Positions 1 to 7,232 of a DNA stretch of 11,017 nucleotides are shown here, piece after piece; the first letter of the stretch is position 1; each line of letters opens with the position of its first letter. The stretch is from NCBI GenBank assembly GCA_938030905.1, contig CALHIW010000090.1, positions 1 to 11,017 on the forward strand. Reading direction: 5' to 3'. The notes beneath the pieces are model-generated. The model had not been told where the DNA came from. It was given only the letters and a program-made list of their open reading frames with translations, and made no database searches. Position numbers and translations under genes: made by a program. The stretch comes from Candidatus Methanomethylicia archaeon (GTDB lineage Archaea > Thermoproteota > Methanomethylicia > CALHIW01).

Positions 1-696
1 GTAACTACATATGGGCACTATTAATCAACAACCCATCATCAACCATAGCCTTCACCTCCAATAGGCTAAGAAGACAAGCCCAACACCCCCATCCATAATC
101 ACTAAACCCACAAACCACAATAAAACCATGAAACAACAAGATCTCTGAAATCATGATAAATGTAAGCTCAAGGTGACTTACTAATATTCAGACATGTAGT
201 GGCATCCTCATATTTTCTCAGCGCTTTGATCCAACATCATCATTAGCGAGTATTTCACTAACTTTATAAACTTAATTATTCTCATGCTATGTTAAGCTAA
301 TTAGTATACTTCCCTTAACTCTTTAGGATGAGGGTGCTGATATACTCGCTTTAAAAGTTGATGAGGCTTATAAGCATAAAGTAAACAACATTTGTTACCA
401 ATAAATTCGAGAAACAAAAGAAGGACCATACTTTACAGTGAAAGCTATAAAGAATATCGCCAAACATTAATAAGAAGCAATAATAATGCGCATAAGGTAG
501 GGAAGCCCTGAAAGATTAGATATATTGAAGCTACCTCAAGTACTAGTCTAGAGATTCATCTTTACGCCTTGAAAGAATTGCACCTCATAAAGAAGAAGTT
601 CTAAAGCAAAACTTATTTCAGTATATATTACCAAGCATTTTGTATTATCTAACAACATATGAATACAGAATTCTTAAATAGGGAAAGCTACTTTAT

Positions 697-749
697 GGTA
701 AGTTTAAGATTAAATAACTATAAAGCATTATTTTTAATATACTTGCCAG
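697..749 (-). repeat. Dispersed ~50-bp palindromic element, copy D
   Basis: Read on the minus strand, this stretch starts CTGGCAAGT, contains TATAGTTA, and ends CTTAAACTTACC. It matches copy A (10519-10570) in its left end (8 of 9 bases), the TATAGTTA core and the CTTAA-CTT right end. The middle needs small gaps. The ends form imperfect inverted arms, GGTAAGT on the plus strand against ACTTGCC (6 of 7 pair). Its polarity places the CTG end toward the plus-strand ATPase gene, as copies A and B point toward their genes. Confidence 0.4.
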
Positions 750-757
750 ATAGATGA

Positions 758-768
758 AAATATAAAGT
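758..768 (+). promoter_or_regulatory. Candidate TATA box of the HerA-like ATPase gene
   Basis: AAAATATAAAG at 758-768 (core TATAAAG 761-767) resembles an archaeal TATA box preceded by a purine-rich BRE-like stretch. It would place transcription start near 790, giving a leader of about 80 nt before the ATG at 870. A second A/T-rich stretch near 815-824 could serve instead with a shorter leader. No transcript data support either. Confidence 0.3.
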
Positions 769-869
769 TTGTAGTTTACATAAATGAGGGAAAATGTTAG
801 TAAAATTACTTACTAATAAAAAACTAGTAGCTATTTCCTTCTTTAATAACATCAGGTCTTTAGGTAACA

Positions 870-2309
870 ATGAGAAAGAATTATAATTATCTAGACTGCA
901 TATTGTACATTGATTCCATAATCTTGACAGCAAACATGTTTATATCTGAACATGAAACTACATTAGACTATACTTATGCTTTTCTAGGTGTATTTATATT
1001 AATAAATGCAGTTGCTTTCACTTTCTTAAAAGCACTAAAAATTAAAAATAGTTTGTTAATTGGTTTCTCAGGCATAAGACCTATTTTTCTAGAAGTTGAC
1101 CCAATACTACTTTTAGTAACTGGAGTCTCTAGTTCAGGAAAAACAAGATTTATACAAAGAATTATTAAAAAGCTTAGTAGTAAAAGTAATATTTATGTCT
1201 TTGATTGGCATGATGAATATCATGCACTAGGTCTTCCGCGCCGTGAAATGAACTTATCCACCGTGGTTTTCCCTATTAGAAGAGAAAGAGAAATCATTGA
1301 GACGAGAGACCTTTTAGGTGCAACATTAAATTTAACAGCTCAGCAAGTGAATTTATTACTACGTGTATTAAAAGCTTTAAGTAGTAAGGGATTAGTAGAA
1401 GTAGGCATTCTCGACATAAAAAGAATGATAGAACAATTAGCTATTGATTATGAAAATAGATCTGAAATCGCAGCACATCAAATATTACTTAGAAAATTTG
1501 AGAGTTTAGTTATAGGAGGAAGACGCTTAATCTGCTTCACAGATCCTGGAGTATTTATTATAACTGGGGGAGAAGTAGAAAAAAGAATAGGGTATGCATT
1601 AATTTTGAAGAAGTTGCTTCAAAAATTCTCAAGAGAAAAATTTTTAGAAAAAATTTGTAGGGTAATTGTAATTGAGGAAGCACATAATTTAATTCCTACA
1701 GAGGACACCATGTTTGCAAAATGGGTTCTTGAACTACAAAAATGTGGAGTGATGATAATTATGGTAGCTCCATCAGCTTCGCTAATAAGTAAAGTCATTA
1801 GAGCAAGAGTTCCCATTTGGATTTCATTTGCAACAACATTTAATGATGCGCCGGTAGTTAATTTAAGGTTGGGGAGGGGAGAAGCTATCATTAAAGAGTG
1901 GGGGAAAATAAAGAAAATTAAACCATTATTTTTTAAAATGGAGAAAAGAAAATTAAAGATCAGAGAGAGACATAGCATCATTACAATGATTAGCAACAAA
2001 TTAAAATTAATAAAGAATAAGGTCAGACAAACATATGTAAATGAGAGAGATAACTACACCATTACAACTAATAATAACAAAATTTACTCATTAAATAATG
2101 GCACTAATACAATTTTCAAAAATATTTGTAAAATAAATGATGAATGGTTAGTAGATCATATTGATCCGAGCACCGTAAAGATTTCAGGACCTAATATTAC
2201 TCTTCATCTACCATTAACTATTGAGTCTGTAGTAAAACTTGAAGAAATTGAAGCTCCAGAAGAAGTTATAGATAAATTTCTAACAATCCTAGCCGGAGAA
2301 GATCACTAA
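870..2309 (+). CDS. Membrane-anchored HerA/FtsK-superfamily (DUF87-like) ATPase
   Basis: A 479-residue P-loop ATPase of the HerA/VirB4/FtsK group, proteins that move DNA or unfold substrates as ring hexamers. The Walker A motif GVSSSGKT is at residues 85-92. It is followed by the strand typical of this group, YVFDWHDEY (109-117, usually D-x-H-x-E-Y). The Walker B region VIVIEEAHNL is at 265-274, with glutamate where many relatives have aspartate, and a sensor-like strand MIIMVAPSAS lies at 295-304. Hydrophobic segments at about 8-24 and 36-54 suggest an N-terminal membrane anchor replacing the HAS-barrel of classical HerA. A lysine-rich linker (about 345-390) leads to a small acidic C-terminal part. 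ATG 870 follows AGGT; ATG 936 (residue 23) is an alternative that keeps the second hydrophobic segment. No NurA, Rad50 or Mre11 gene is adjacent, so a canonical HerA role is not supported. Membrane-bound VirB4/HerA-type DNA transporters such as crenarchaeal CedB are a possible comparison, but this is only inference. Confidence 0.8.
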   Translation: MRKNYNYLDCILYIDSIILTANMFISEHETTLDYTYAFLGVFILINAVAFTFLKALKIKNSLLIGFSGIRPIFLEVDPILLLVTGVSSSGKTRFIQRIIKKLSSKSNIYVFDWHDEYHALGLPRREMNLSTVVFPIRREREIIETRDLLGATLNLTAQQVNLLLRVLKALSSKGLVEVGILDIKRMIEQLAIDYENRSEIAAHQILLRKFESLVIGGRRLICFTDPGVFIITGGEVEKRIGYALILKKLLQKFSREKFLEKICRVIVIEEAHNLIPTEDTMFAKWVLELQKCGVMIIMVAPSASLISKVIRARVPIWISFATTFNDAPVVNLRLGRGEAIIKEWGKIKKIKPLFFKMEKRKLKIRERHSIITMISNKLKLIKNKVRQTYVNERDNYTITTNNNKIYSLNNGTNTIFKNICKINDEWLVDHIDPSTVKISGPNITLHLPLTIESVVKLEEIEAPEEVIDKFLTILAGEDH

Positions 2310-2313
2310 AGTA

Positions 2314-2553
2314 TTAGTTAAGACTTACCTTAATTTGTTTAAGCTTTTCAATATTCACATTATAGAGGCTTCTTCTTCTACTATCTACTAGTATACCAAG
2401 TTTTCTTGCTTCTGTAATGGTTAACCCTGCAGATTTTATTTCCAGTAAACTAAATCCCCTGCCTCTTTTAAAGAGGTTCTTGGGTTTTTGCTTACCACGC
2501 AGTAGAGGTTTCTTAACAAAAGCTATAAAAAGATTGTTTAAAGTATTATTCAT
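2314..2553 (-). CDS. rpl13e: Large-subunit ribosomal protein L13e (eL13)
   Basis: A 79-residue basic protein matching archaeal L13e, a 50S component shared by eukaryotes and many TACK archaea but missing from most euryarchaea. The recognisable core runs from about residue 29: RGRGFSLLEIKSAGL, then TEARKLGILVDSRRRSLYN, the conserved ARKLGI-VD-RR signature. The first 28 residues are rich in lysine and arginine, as expected for rRNA contact. Its ATG lies two bases after the thermosome stop codon and has no Shine-Dalgarno sequence, so it is probably translated by coupling within a thermosome-L13e transcript. It converges on the ATPase gene with four bases between the stop codons, so each terminator must lie inside the other gene or be absent. 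Length is usual for archaeal L13e. Confidence 0.88.
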   Translation of the reverse strand: MNNTLNNLFIAFVKKPLLRGKQKPKNLFKRGRGFSLLEIKSAGLTITEARKLGILVDSRRRSLYNVNIEKLKQIKVSLN

Positions 2554-2555
2554 GA

Positions 2556-4229
2556 TTAATCTATTGATGTTTCACTTTTTTCTTCCTCTTCCTTTTTAGG
2601 AGTTGGCGTCTTACTTTCTATCTTACCTGCTGCTATTACGTCATCAATTCTTAATATCATAGATGCCACTTCCGCTGCAGATTTTATTGCCTGGCGTTTT
2701 ACACATGTAGGCTCCATTATTCCTAATTGAAACATATCAGCAACTTTTCCACTATATACGTCAACACCATATTTAAAACCACCAGCTTCTTCATGTTTTG
2801 CTCTTGCTTCAACCAAGATATCAATGGGATCCAATCCAGCATTATAAGCTAATGTTTTTGGGATTTCCTCCAATGTATCTGCAAAAGCTTCTATTGCTAA
2901 TTGTTCTTTTCCTCCAACTGTAGGAGCAAAAGCTCTTAGCTCCTTTGCAATTTCTAACTCTATAGCACCACCTCCTGGAACCACTTTCCCGTCCTCAATA
3001 ACATCTGAAACAACACTTAATGCATCAGTTAACGTTCGTTCAGCTTCATCAACTGCTCTTTCAAGTCCAGCTCTAATTAATATGCTGACTGCACGTGGAT
3101 TCTTACATTTTTCAACAAAGACCATTCTATCTTCACCTATTCTATGCTCTTCAACTAAACCAGCTTCGCCAAGGTCAAATGGAGTGAGGTCCTCGATATT
3201 TGTAACTATCCTTGCACCAGTAGCTCTTGCTAATTTTTCCATATCAGACTTCTTTACTCTTCTAACAGTCAGTATTCCTTCCTTAGCTAAATAATGTTGA
3301 GCAATGTCGTCAACCCCTTTCTGGCAGAAAACAACATCAGCTCCTATAGACTTTATTTTCTGCACCATTTGTTTAAGCATCTTTTCCTCCTCATCAAGAA
3401 ATGCTTTCATTTCTTCAGGATCAGTTATTCTAATTTCAGCATCAATTTCTGGCTTTTCAATCTCTAATGGGCAATCAAGTAATGCTATTTTTGCATTTTC
3501 AATGCGCTTAGGCATTCCTGCATGTACAACTTCTTTGTCAACTATAATTCCATCAATTAACTTTGTATCTAAGGCTCCTCCACCTTGTTTCTTTATTAAT
3601 TGTATATTATCATCAATATCTGCTACAAGCTTACCATCACGTTCAACAACTATTTTCTTAACAGCCTCTACAGCCAGTTTTGCAAAATAATCTTTATATC
3701 CACCTATAGCCTTACTACCCATAGCTGTTTTGGCAACTTTAATAAGTGTATCAACATCATCTGGGCTTACCTTCATACTTGTTTTTTCAAGAACTTCAAG
3801 AGCTTTATCGATAGCTTTTCTATAACCACTTATTAATATTGTAGGATGAACTTCCTTATCAAGTAAAGCTTCTGCTCGTTTCAGCAATTCACCAGCCAAA
3901 ACAGTAACGGTAGTTGTTCCATCTCCTACTTCTTCATCCTGTGTTTTAGCAACTTCAACAAGCATTTTAGCTGCTGGATGCTGAATATCTATCTCTTTAA
4001 GTATAGTAGCTCCATCATTGGTTATTGTAACATCCCCAAGGCTGTCAACAAGCATTTTATCCATACCTCGAGGCCCAAGAGTTGTTTTTATAGTTTCAGC
4101 GATGACCTTAGCAGCTAAGATATTTGATCTCTGCGCTTCTCTTCCAACAGTTCTTTGTGAGCCTTCTTTAAGTATCAGTACAGGTACACCTCCAATTTGA
4201 GCAAATTGGGCTTGAGCTGGGGCTGCCAT
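2556..4229 (-). CDS. thsA: Thermosome subunit (group II chaperonin, Hsp60/TCP-1 family)
   Basis: Subunit of the double-ring archaeal chaperonin that folds cytosolic proteins in an ATP-driven closed chamber. Motifs (557-residue form): TLGPRGMDKML at 50-60 and NDGATIL at 71-77, both nucleotide binding; GDGTTT at 102-107, phosphate-binding loop; and PGGGAIELE around 407-415, the equatorial domain's second half. The C-terminus is a short charged tail (PKKEEEEKSETSID) without the GGM repeats of some family members. Start choice: an upstream in-frame GTG at 4238 would give three more residues, but it lies inside GGTGAT (4234-4239), an excellent ribosome binding site with correct spacing to the ATG at 4229. 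The L13e gene follows two bases downstream. Which paralogue (alpha, beta, gamma) this is cannot be told from the window; the symbol denotes the family. Confidence 0.96.
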   Translation of the reverse strand: MAAPAQAQFAQIGGVPVLILKEGSQRTVGREAQRSNILAAKVIAETIKTTLGPRGMDKMLVDSLGDVTITNDGATILKEIDIQHPAAKMLVEVAKTQDEEVGDGTTTVTVLAGELLKRAEALLDKEVHPTILISGYRKAIDKALEVLEKTSMKVSPDDVDTLIKVAKTAMGSKAIGGYKDYFAKLAVEAVKKIVVERDGKLVADIDDNIQLIKKQGGGALDTKLIDGIIVDKEVVHAGMPKRIENAKIALLDCPLEIEKPEIDAEIRITDPEEMKAFLDEEEKMLKQMVQKIKSIGADVVFCQKGVDDIAQHYLAKEGILTVRRVKKSDMEKLARATGARIVTNIEDLTPFDLGEAGLVEEHRIGEDRMVFVEKCKNPRAVSILIRAGLERAVDEAERTLTDALSVVSDVIEDGKVVPGGGAIELEIAKELRAFAPTVGGKEQLAIEAFADTLEEIPKTLAYNAGLDPIDILVEARAKHEEAGGFKYGVDVYSGKVADMFQLGIMEPTCVKRQAIKSAAEVASMILRIDDVIAAGKIESKTPTPKKEEEEKSETSID

Positions 4230-4233
4230 GACA

Positions 4234-4239
4234 ATCACC
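4234..4239 (-). promoter_or_regulatory. Shine-Dalgarno of the thermosome gene
   Basis: GGTGAT on the minus strand, four bases before ATG 4229. It decides the start: the GTG inside this motif (4236-4238) is in frame with the gene and could be mistaken for the initiation codon. Confidence 0.7.
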
Positions 4240-4248
4240 GATAGACAT

Positions 4249-4258
4249 TATTATATTT
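4249..4258 (-). promoter_or_regulatory. Possible TATA box of the thermosome gene
   Basis: GAAATATAAT-like sequence on the minus strand. The spacing is awkward: it would put transcription start at about the ATG, which conflicts with the good Shine-Dalgarno at 4234-4239. The true promoter may lie further upstream, for example near the T-run at about 4268-4273. Confidence 0.25.
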
Positions 4259-4321
4259 CATAACTTAGCTAAAAAGAGAAAGTAAAGCTGGCTTATTAAG
4301 TTTTCTATTCATAAGATCGAT

Positions 4322-4373
4322 TTGTAAGCTTAAACTATTAACTACATGTACTTTACATTTAATACTTACAAGA
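4322..4373 (-). repeat. Dispersed ~50-bp palindromic element, copy C
   Basis: Read on the minus strand, this aligns with copy B (4742-4793) at about 34 of 51 positions with one single-base gap on each side, sharing TTAAATGTA, TAGTT-AT and TTAAG blocks. Its ends are a perfect 7-bp inverted repeat, TTGTAAG (4322-4328) and CTTACAA (4365-4371). It lies between the thermosome and histone genes. Its orientation is opposite to copies A and B, and no plus-strand gene lies where the promoter arrangement of A and B would predict, which argues for a dispersed repeat over a pure promoter element. Confidence 0.4.
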
Positions 4374-4445
4374 GTCATTAAGATTTCGGTTATGTAATTA
4401 GATACTACCAGATCATTCATAGTATGAGTACACTAAGAAACTGAA

Positions 4446-4679
4446 TTATGGTAGGCCTTCCCAAGACCTTCTTAAAACATATTTTGCTGCAAGTTTTACA
4501 TCATCAGCAAGAATTGTTTTTCGGCCTGCGTGTTTTGCTAATTCCATAGCTTGCCTTGATATATCTTTGGCCATTTCCTCTAGTATTTCCCTTAAAATTG
4601 AAATAGCTTCATCACTTATTCTTTCTGCACCAACTGTTCTCATAAGCCTATCGATCGGAGCTAAAGAGAGCTCAGGCAT
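4446..4679 (-). CDS. Archaeal histone (HMfB-like)
   Basis: A 77-residue histone-fold protein that should dimerise and wrap DNA into archaeal nucleosome-like filaments. The fold is complete: LAPIDRLMRTVGAERISDEA (residues 6-25, alpha 1 and loop 1), the long central helix (about 25-49) and HAGRKTILADDVKLAAKYV (50-68, loop 2 and alpha 3). The loop residues R20, R53, K54 and T55 seen in DNA-binding archaeal histones are present, and D59/D60 match the acidic partner of the conserved R-D pair. It is slightly longer than HMfB (69 residues), with a short tail RRSWEGLP. The ATG has no Shine-Dalgarno but sits about 35 bases from a strong TATA box, suggesting a very short leader. It is probably transcribed alone: the thermosome gene is about 215 bases further on with its own signals. 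Confidence 0.95.
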   Translation of the reverse strand: MPELSLAPIDRLMRTVGAERISDEAISILREILEEMAKDISRQAMELAKHAGRKTILADDVKLAAKYVLRRSWEGLP

Positions 4680-4710
4680 AATTTTATCAAATTTTTAAAG
4701 TTAGGAATGA

Positions 4711-4727
4711 AATTATAAATTTTTCTC
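4711..4727 (-). promoter_or_regulatory. Histone gene promoter (BRE + TATA)
   Basis: Minus strand reads AGAGAAAAATTTATAATT: a purine-rich BRE followed by ATTTATAA (TATA core at 4713-4719 on the plus strand as TTATAAA). Transcription would begin around 4688, about ten bases before the ATG at 4679. Confidence 0.55.
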
Positions 4728-4741
4728 TAAACTCTAGGACT

Positions 4742-4793
4742 CTGTGAACTTTAAATGTATAAGGTTATATAGTTGATGACTTAAGTTAGCAAG
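4742..4793 (+). repeat. Dispersed ~50-bp palindromic element, copy B
   Basis: Ungapped alignment with copy A (10519-10570) gives 36 of 52 identical bases, with the best block TATAGTT-ATGACTTAA. Inner arms AACTT (4747-4751) and AAGTT (4783-4787) pair, whereas copy A has AAGTT and AACTT at the same two places, a compensating change. The element begins 23 bases upstream of the histone TATA core; in copy A the distance to the aEF-1 beta TATA core is 24 bases. Confidence 0.5.
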
Positions 4794-5176
4794 ACAAACT
4801 TTAGTACCACATAAATTTAGACCTTATTGTAGATTTCATCTGCTTGTTGTGGGTTATAAATCACATAGATTATTTAACTGACTATAGACTTAGTTATTTC
4901 CTTCAAATTAAGAATGATTCTTTAAACCTTAATTCTAATAATTCTATGGGTTGCTAATTTGATCATCTATCATAGAGCAGAGCTTTATGATAAAGTAAAA
5001 TCCATGAGCTGTAAATGTCAACTTTAGAGATTTTATTTTAGAGGTTCTTATTCATACTTGATACGGTTAATGACTATGGATTTTAGGAGAATAAGAATAT
5101 CATTCATATTTGTGCTGTAAGCTTTAATACTCCATTTTCAGAGCTTGGGAAGATAGGATTCTAACTATTTGAAGGT

Positions 5177-5187
5177 TATATAAATAA
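5177..5187 (+). promoter_or_regulatory. Orphan plus-strand TATA box
   Basis: GAAGG followed by TTATATAAATA is a good BRE/TATA pair. Its predicted start point, 25 to 27 bases from the box centre, falls at about 5208, practically on an ATG at 5211. That ATG opens only a 32-codon frame, so the promoter may serve a small leaderless ORF, a non-coding transcript or a gene that has since decayed. Confidence 0.35.
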
Positions 5188-5210
5188 TTCTAGATTAGTT
5201 CGCTCATTGT

Positions 5211-5571
5211 ATGAATATGGATTGTATTTTGAGAGAAAACGTGAAGAACCGCGTGCATCATGCCCATAGAGTGCTCTTAATGTTATATTTTCTCCAAGAT
5301 AGATTTTAGGAGGAGATTTGGTATTAAGTGTTACTGCTAATTACTCTTCAGTGCTATATGTTGAAACAAACGGATTAGACACTACTAAGTTGATAAGTAT
5401 GAGTGTTCTTTAGTAGGATGTTATTGCTTCATGTCGTTGTATTGTTATTATAAAACTTGTTATAGTTTAACGCTATAGCATCCCTGATGAATGATAGCCT
5501 ACCGTTCTAGCCTATATGATGTATGAAGAGGCTACTAAGTATGAAGAGGCTACTAAGTTAGCTTTATAATG
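5211..5571 (+). pseudogene. Possible decayed gene or cluster of tiny ORFs
   Basis: Short plus-strand frames follow one another: 5211-5309 (32 residues, MNMDCILRENVK start); 5303-5413 (36 residues, containing SVTANYSSVLYVETNGLD, with AGGAGG just before a TTG at 5318); 5418-5453 (11 hydrophobic residues); and a last stretch ending YEEATKYEEATKLAL and a stop at 5569-5571. From 5303 to 5571 one frame can be read through with six stops. Composition looks more protein-like than neighbouring spacer, and a TATA box precedes the series. I cannot name a parent family. Chance open frames in A+T-rich spacer remain a real alternative. Confidence 0.2.
5521..5556. repeat. Exact 18-bp tandem duplication
   Basis: GTATGAAGAGGCTACTAA occurs twice back to back (5521-5538 and 5539-5556). 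The unit is a multiple of three and in one plus-strand frame reads YEEATK twice, consistent with a duplication inside a former coding sequence or with simple replication slippage. Confidence 0.85.
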
Positions 5572-5612
5572 TAGTGTTTAAAGCTATAACGTAAACAGAA
5601 ATTTATCATTTA

Positions 5613-7232
5613 CTAGAAAGACAAGAACGAATTCGATTTGAATAGACCATTACGACTCTTTATGGCTTTTATTTTAATTTTACATGCCTTTTCTATGAAA
5701 TTTATATGTTTCTCATTTAATATATTATCAGTTATTATTATATAGTGCTTGTAGTTTTTTTTAAATTTATCTATAAATTTAACTATCTGGTAGACTAAGT
5801 TTTTTCTAAGAACACCGTCATAAGTAGCTTCTATGGCTGCTTCGTGTTGTGAAACTGGATAGATGTCATCGATTTCTAATGGAACCACACCAAATGATGC
5901 ATCATACACACATATATGAGCTCTTATATAGTCTATGCTCAAAGTTTTACCTATATACCCTATGATTTTCTTTATTATTGGCGATTTATGATATGGTTTT
6001 TTCATAGTGATACTAGGTACTAAAATTAATATGTCCTTTTCCACAGGGGGACTATAGTGTTTAATTAACCATCGCTTATATCTGAAAATTTCTGGCCTAT
6101 TTAGACTTACCATGTCAAATATGAATATTCCCCTCTTTTTGCTAATTGGGGTGTTTCTTTCCAAATATGTTAAATACTTTTTGAATTTTATTAATGCTTT
6201 CATGAGTGATGGATGGCTTCTACAACGTATTTCCATAAATTCCCATAATCTACCATCTATGATGGCTTGCTTAATTCTATTAATTTCATTAATGCACATG
6301 TATAGATTATGTTCTGCTAAAATTTTCTCCCTGTTTTCTTTATCCATTTGTTGTAGTTCATCAATGGATGTTTTATTACATGCTGGACATACGCAAGGCA
6401 GGTAGTTTAATCTTTCAAATTTTATTGTTCCATATTCTGTGATGTATCTATCATCCTTTGCGTATAGCGCATAAGATGCGGAGTCAAACATGTCACATCC
6501 TAATGCTATTGCTATAGCAAACATGAATGGATGCCCAGCGCCGAACAAGTGAAGCGGTCTATTTGGAGGTATATTTTTCCTAGCTGCAAATATCATATCA
6601 ATAAGGAAATCATAGCGATATTGCTCCATAACTACTGTTGGACTTCCTAAAGCATAAATATGAAATGGTAGTTTTCTCATCCTTACTGCTGAATATTCAA
6701 TTAAATCTATATATCTACCACCTTGTAGTGGTCCAACCCAGAGCATATCACTTTCGTTTATTAGTTGAATGGCATTATTAGCTCTCTTAATTGTTTCTAG
6801 AATGGTGTATTCAGCATTTTTTCTATCAGTTTTCCATCCAGTAGGTATATCAAGAATAACTCCAATATCGCTTCTTATACTTTTTTGAAATAAAACAATA
6901 TCATTAGGATCCACATCTATATTACCATATCTTAATATTTGATATGCACCTGAATCAGTCATAATGACTCCCTTAAAATTTAATAAATTATGAACTCCAT
7001 GAACTATGGCTTGCTCTTTAAAATGCTTTCTTAACAAGTAGGCATTAATTATAATACCTTTAACTTTAAACTTAAAATATATATCATTAGCGGTTATTAT
7101 TTGATTTGATGGATTAATGACAGGAAACAATGTGGGAGTTTCAATTACTCCATGTCTTGTCTTAAGTCTTCCTATTCTACCAAATAAGTCTTTGTGTCTT
7201 AACTCAAAGACACTGTTAATATCGTAGGTCAT
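5613..7232 (-). CDS. tgtA: Archaeosine tRNA-guanine transglycosylase, without PUA domain
   Basis: Exchanges guanine for preQ0 at position 15 of the tRNA D-loop, the first step of archaeosine formation. The catalytic domain (about 10-350) carries MTDSGAYQ with D93, the LDIPTG segment (127-132), PLQGG (168-172), and FDSASYALYAKDDRY with nucleophile D250. The zinc site is C280, C282, C285 and H308. These positions agree almost residue for residue with the Pyrococcus horikoshii enzyme as I know it (D95, D249, C279/C281/C284, H307). A C2-type domain follows (about 366-500), including FGVVPLEIDDIYPVSQHE. The chain ends at 539, whereas the classical enzyme is about 580 with a terminal RNA-binding PUA domain; no PUA-like sequence is seen here or just downstream. 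The start ATG overlaps the SmAP3 stop as ATGA, with no ribosome binding site of its own, so translation is probably coupled. Confidence 0.94.
   Translation of the reverse strand: MTYDINSVFELRHKDLFGRIGRLKTRHGVIETPTLFPVINPSNQIITANDIYFKFKVKGIIINAYLLRKHFKEQAIVHGVHNLLNFKGVIMTDSGAYQILRYGNIDVDPNDIVLFQKSIRSDIGVILDIPTGWKTDRKNAEYTILETIKRANNAIQLINESDMLWVGPLQGGRYIDLIEYSAVRMRKLPFHIYALGSPTVVMEQYRYDFLIDMIFAARKNIPPNRPLHLFGAGHPFMFAIAIALGCDMFDSASYALYAKDDRYITEYGTIKFERLNYLPCVCPACNKTSIDELQQMDKENREKILAEHNLYMCINEINRIKQAIIDGRLWEFMEIRCRSHPSLMKALIKFKKYLTYLERNTPISKKRGIFIFDMVSLNRPEIFRYKRWLIKHYSPPVEKDILILVPSITMKKPYHKSPIIKKIIGYIGKTLSIDYIRAHICVYDASFGVVPLEIDDIYPVSQHEAAIEATYDGVLRKNLVYQIVKFIDKFKKNYKHYIIITDNILNEKHINFIEKACKIKIKAIKSRNGLFKSNSFLSF

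Larger units (their letters stand above)
1..869. other. Gene-poor left flank
   Basis: No open frame here reads as a convincing intact gene. The first 130 bases are compositionally odd: the plus strand is very poor in G and rich in C and A. On the minus strand this patch contains a textbook ribosome binding site GGAGGTGA (rc of 51-58), followed five bases later by an ATG at 46, but that frame stops at 5-7. Between about 327 and 610 are short plus-strand stretches that read like protein but change frame or hit stops. A copy of a small dispersed repeat lies at 697-749, and a TATA-like site for the downstream gene at 758-768. Confidence 0.5.
4680..5612. other. 933-bp gene-poor intergenic region
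   Basis: No intact gene is visible. It contains the histone promoter (4711-4727), repeat copy B (4742-4793), two weaker look-alikes of that repeat near 5054-5085 and 5452-5480, a plus-strand TATA-like site (5177-5187) followed by a run of short plus-strand frames (5211-5571), and an exact 18-bp tandem duplication (5521-5556). No GC-rich block that would indicate a structured RNA gene stands out, which would be expected in a thermophile. Confidence 0.6.

Noticed and set aside
718..933. 71-codon minus-strand frame
   Set aside because: It overlaps the start of the ATPase gene in antisense, has no ribosome binding site, and its translation shows no family pattern.
1619..1999. 126-codon minus-strand frame inside the ATPase gene
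   Set aside because: It lies wholly antisense to the Walker B region of a clear gene; an A+T-rich shadow frame.
3082..3836. Several plus-strand frames of 70 to 128 codons opposite the thermosome gene
   Set aside because: They are shadows of a highly conserved minus-strand gene, rich in Ser, Thr and Phe as expected from reverse reading.
4901..4945. Imperfect palindrome around TTAAGAATGATTCTTTAA
   Set aside because: Short and bulged in A+T-rich spacer, no repeat elsewhere in the window and no nearby gene to attach it to.
5480..5500. Possible C/D-box small RNA (CTGATGAATGATAG)
   Set aside because: No matching C box of the RTGATGA form paired with a D box at proper distance, and no flanking stem.
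6112..6405. 97-codon plus-strand frame opposite tgtA
   Set aside because: Antisense to conserved tgtA sequence, including the zinc site; no independent support.
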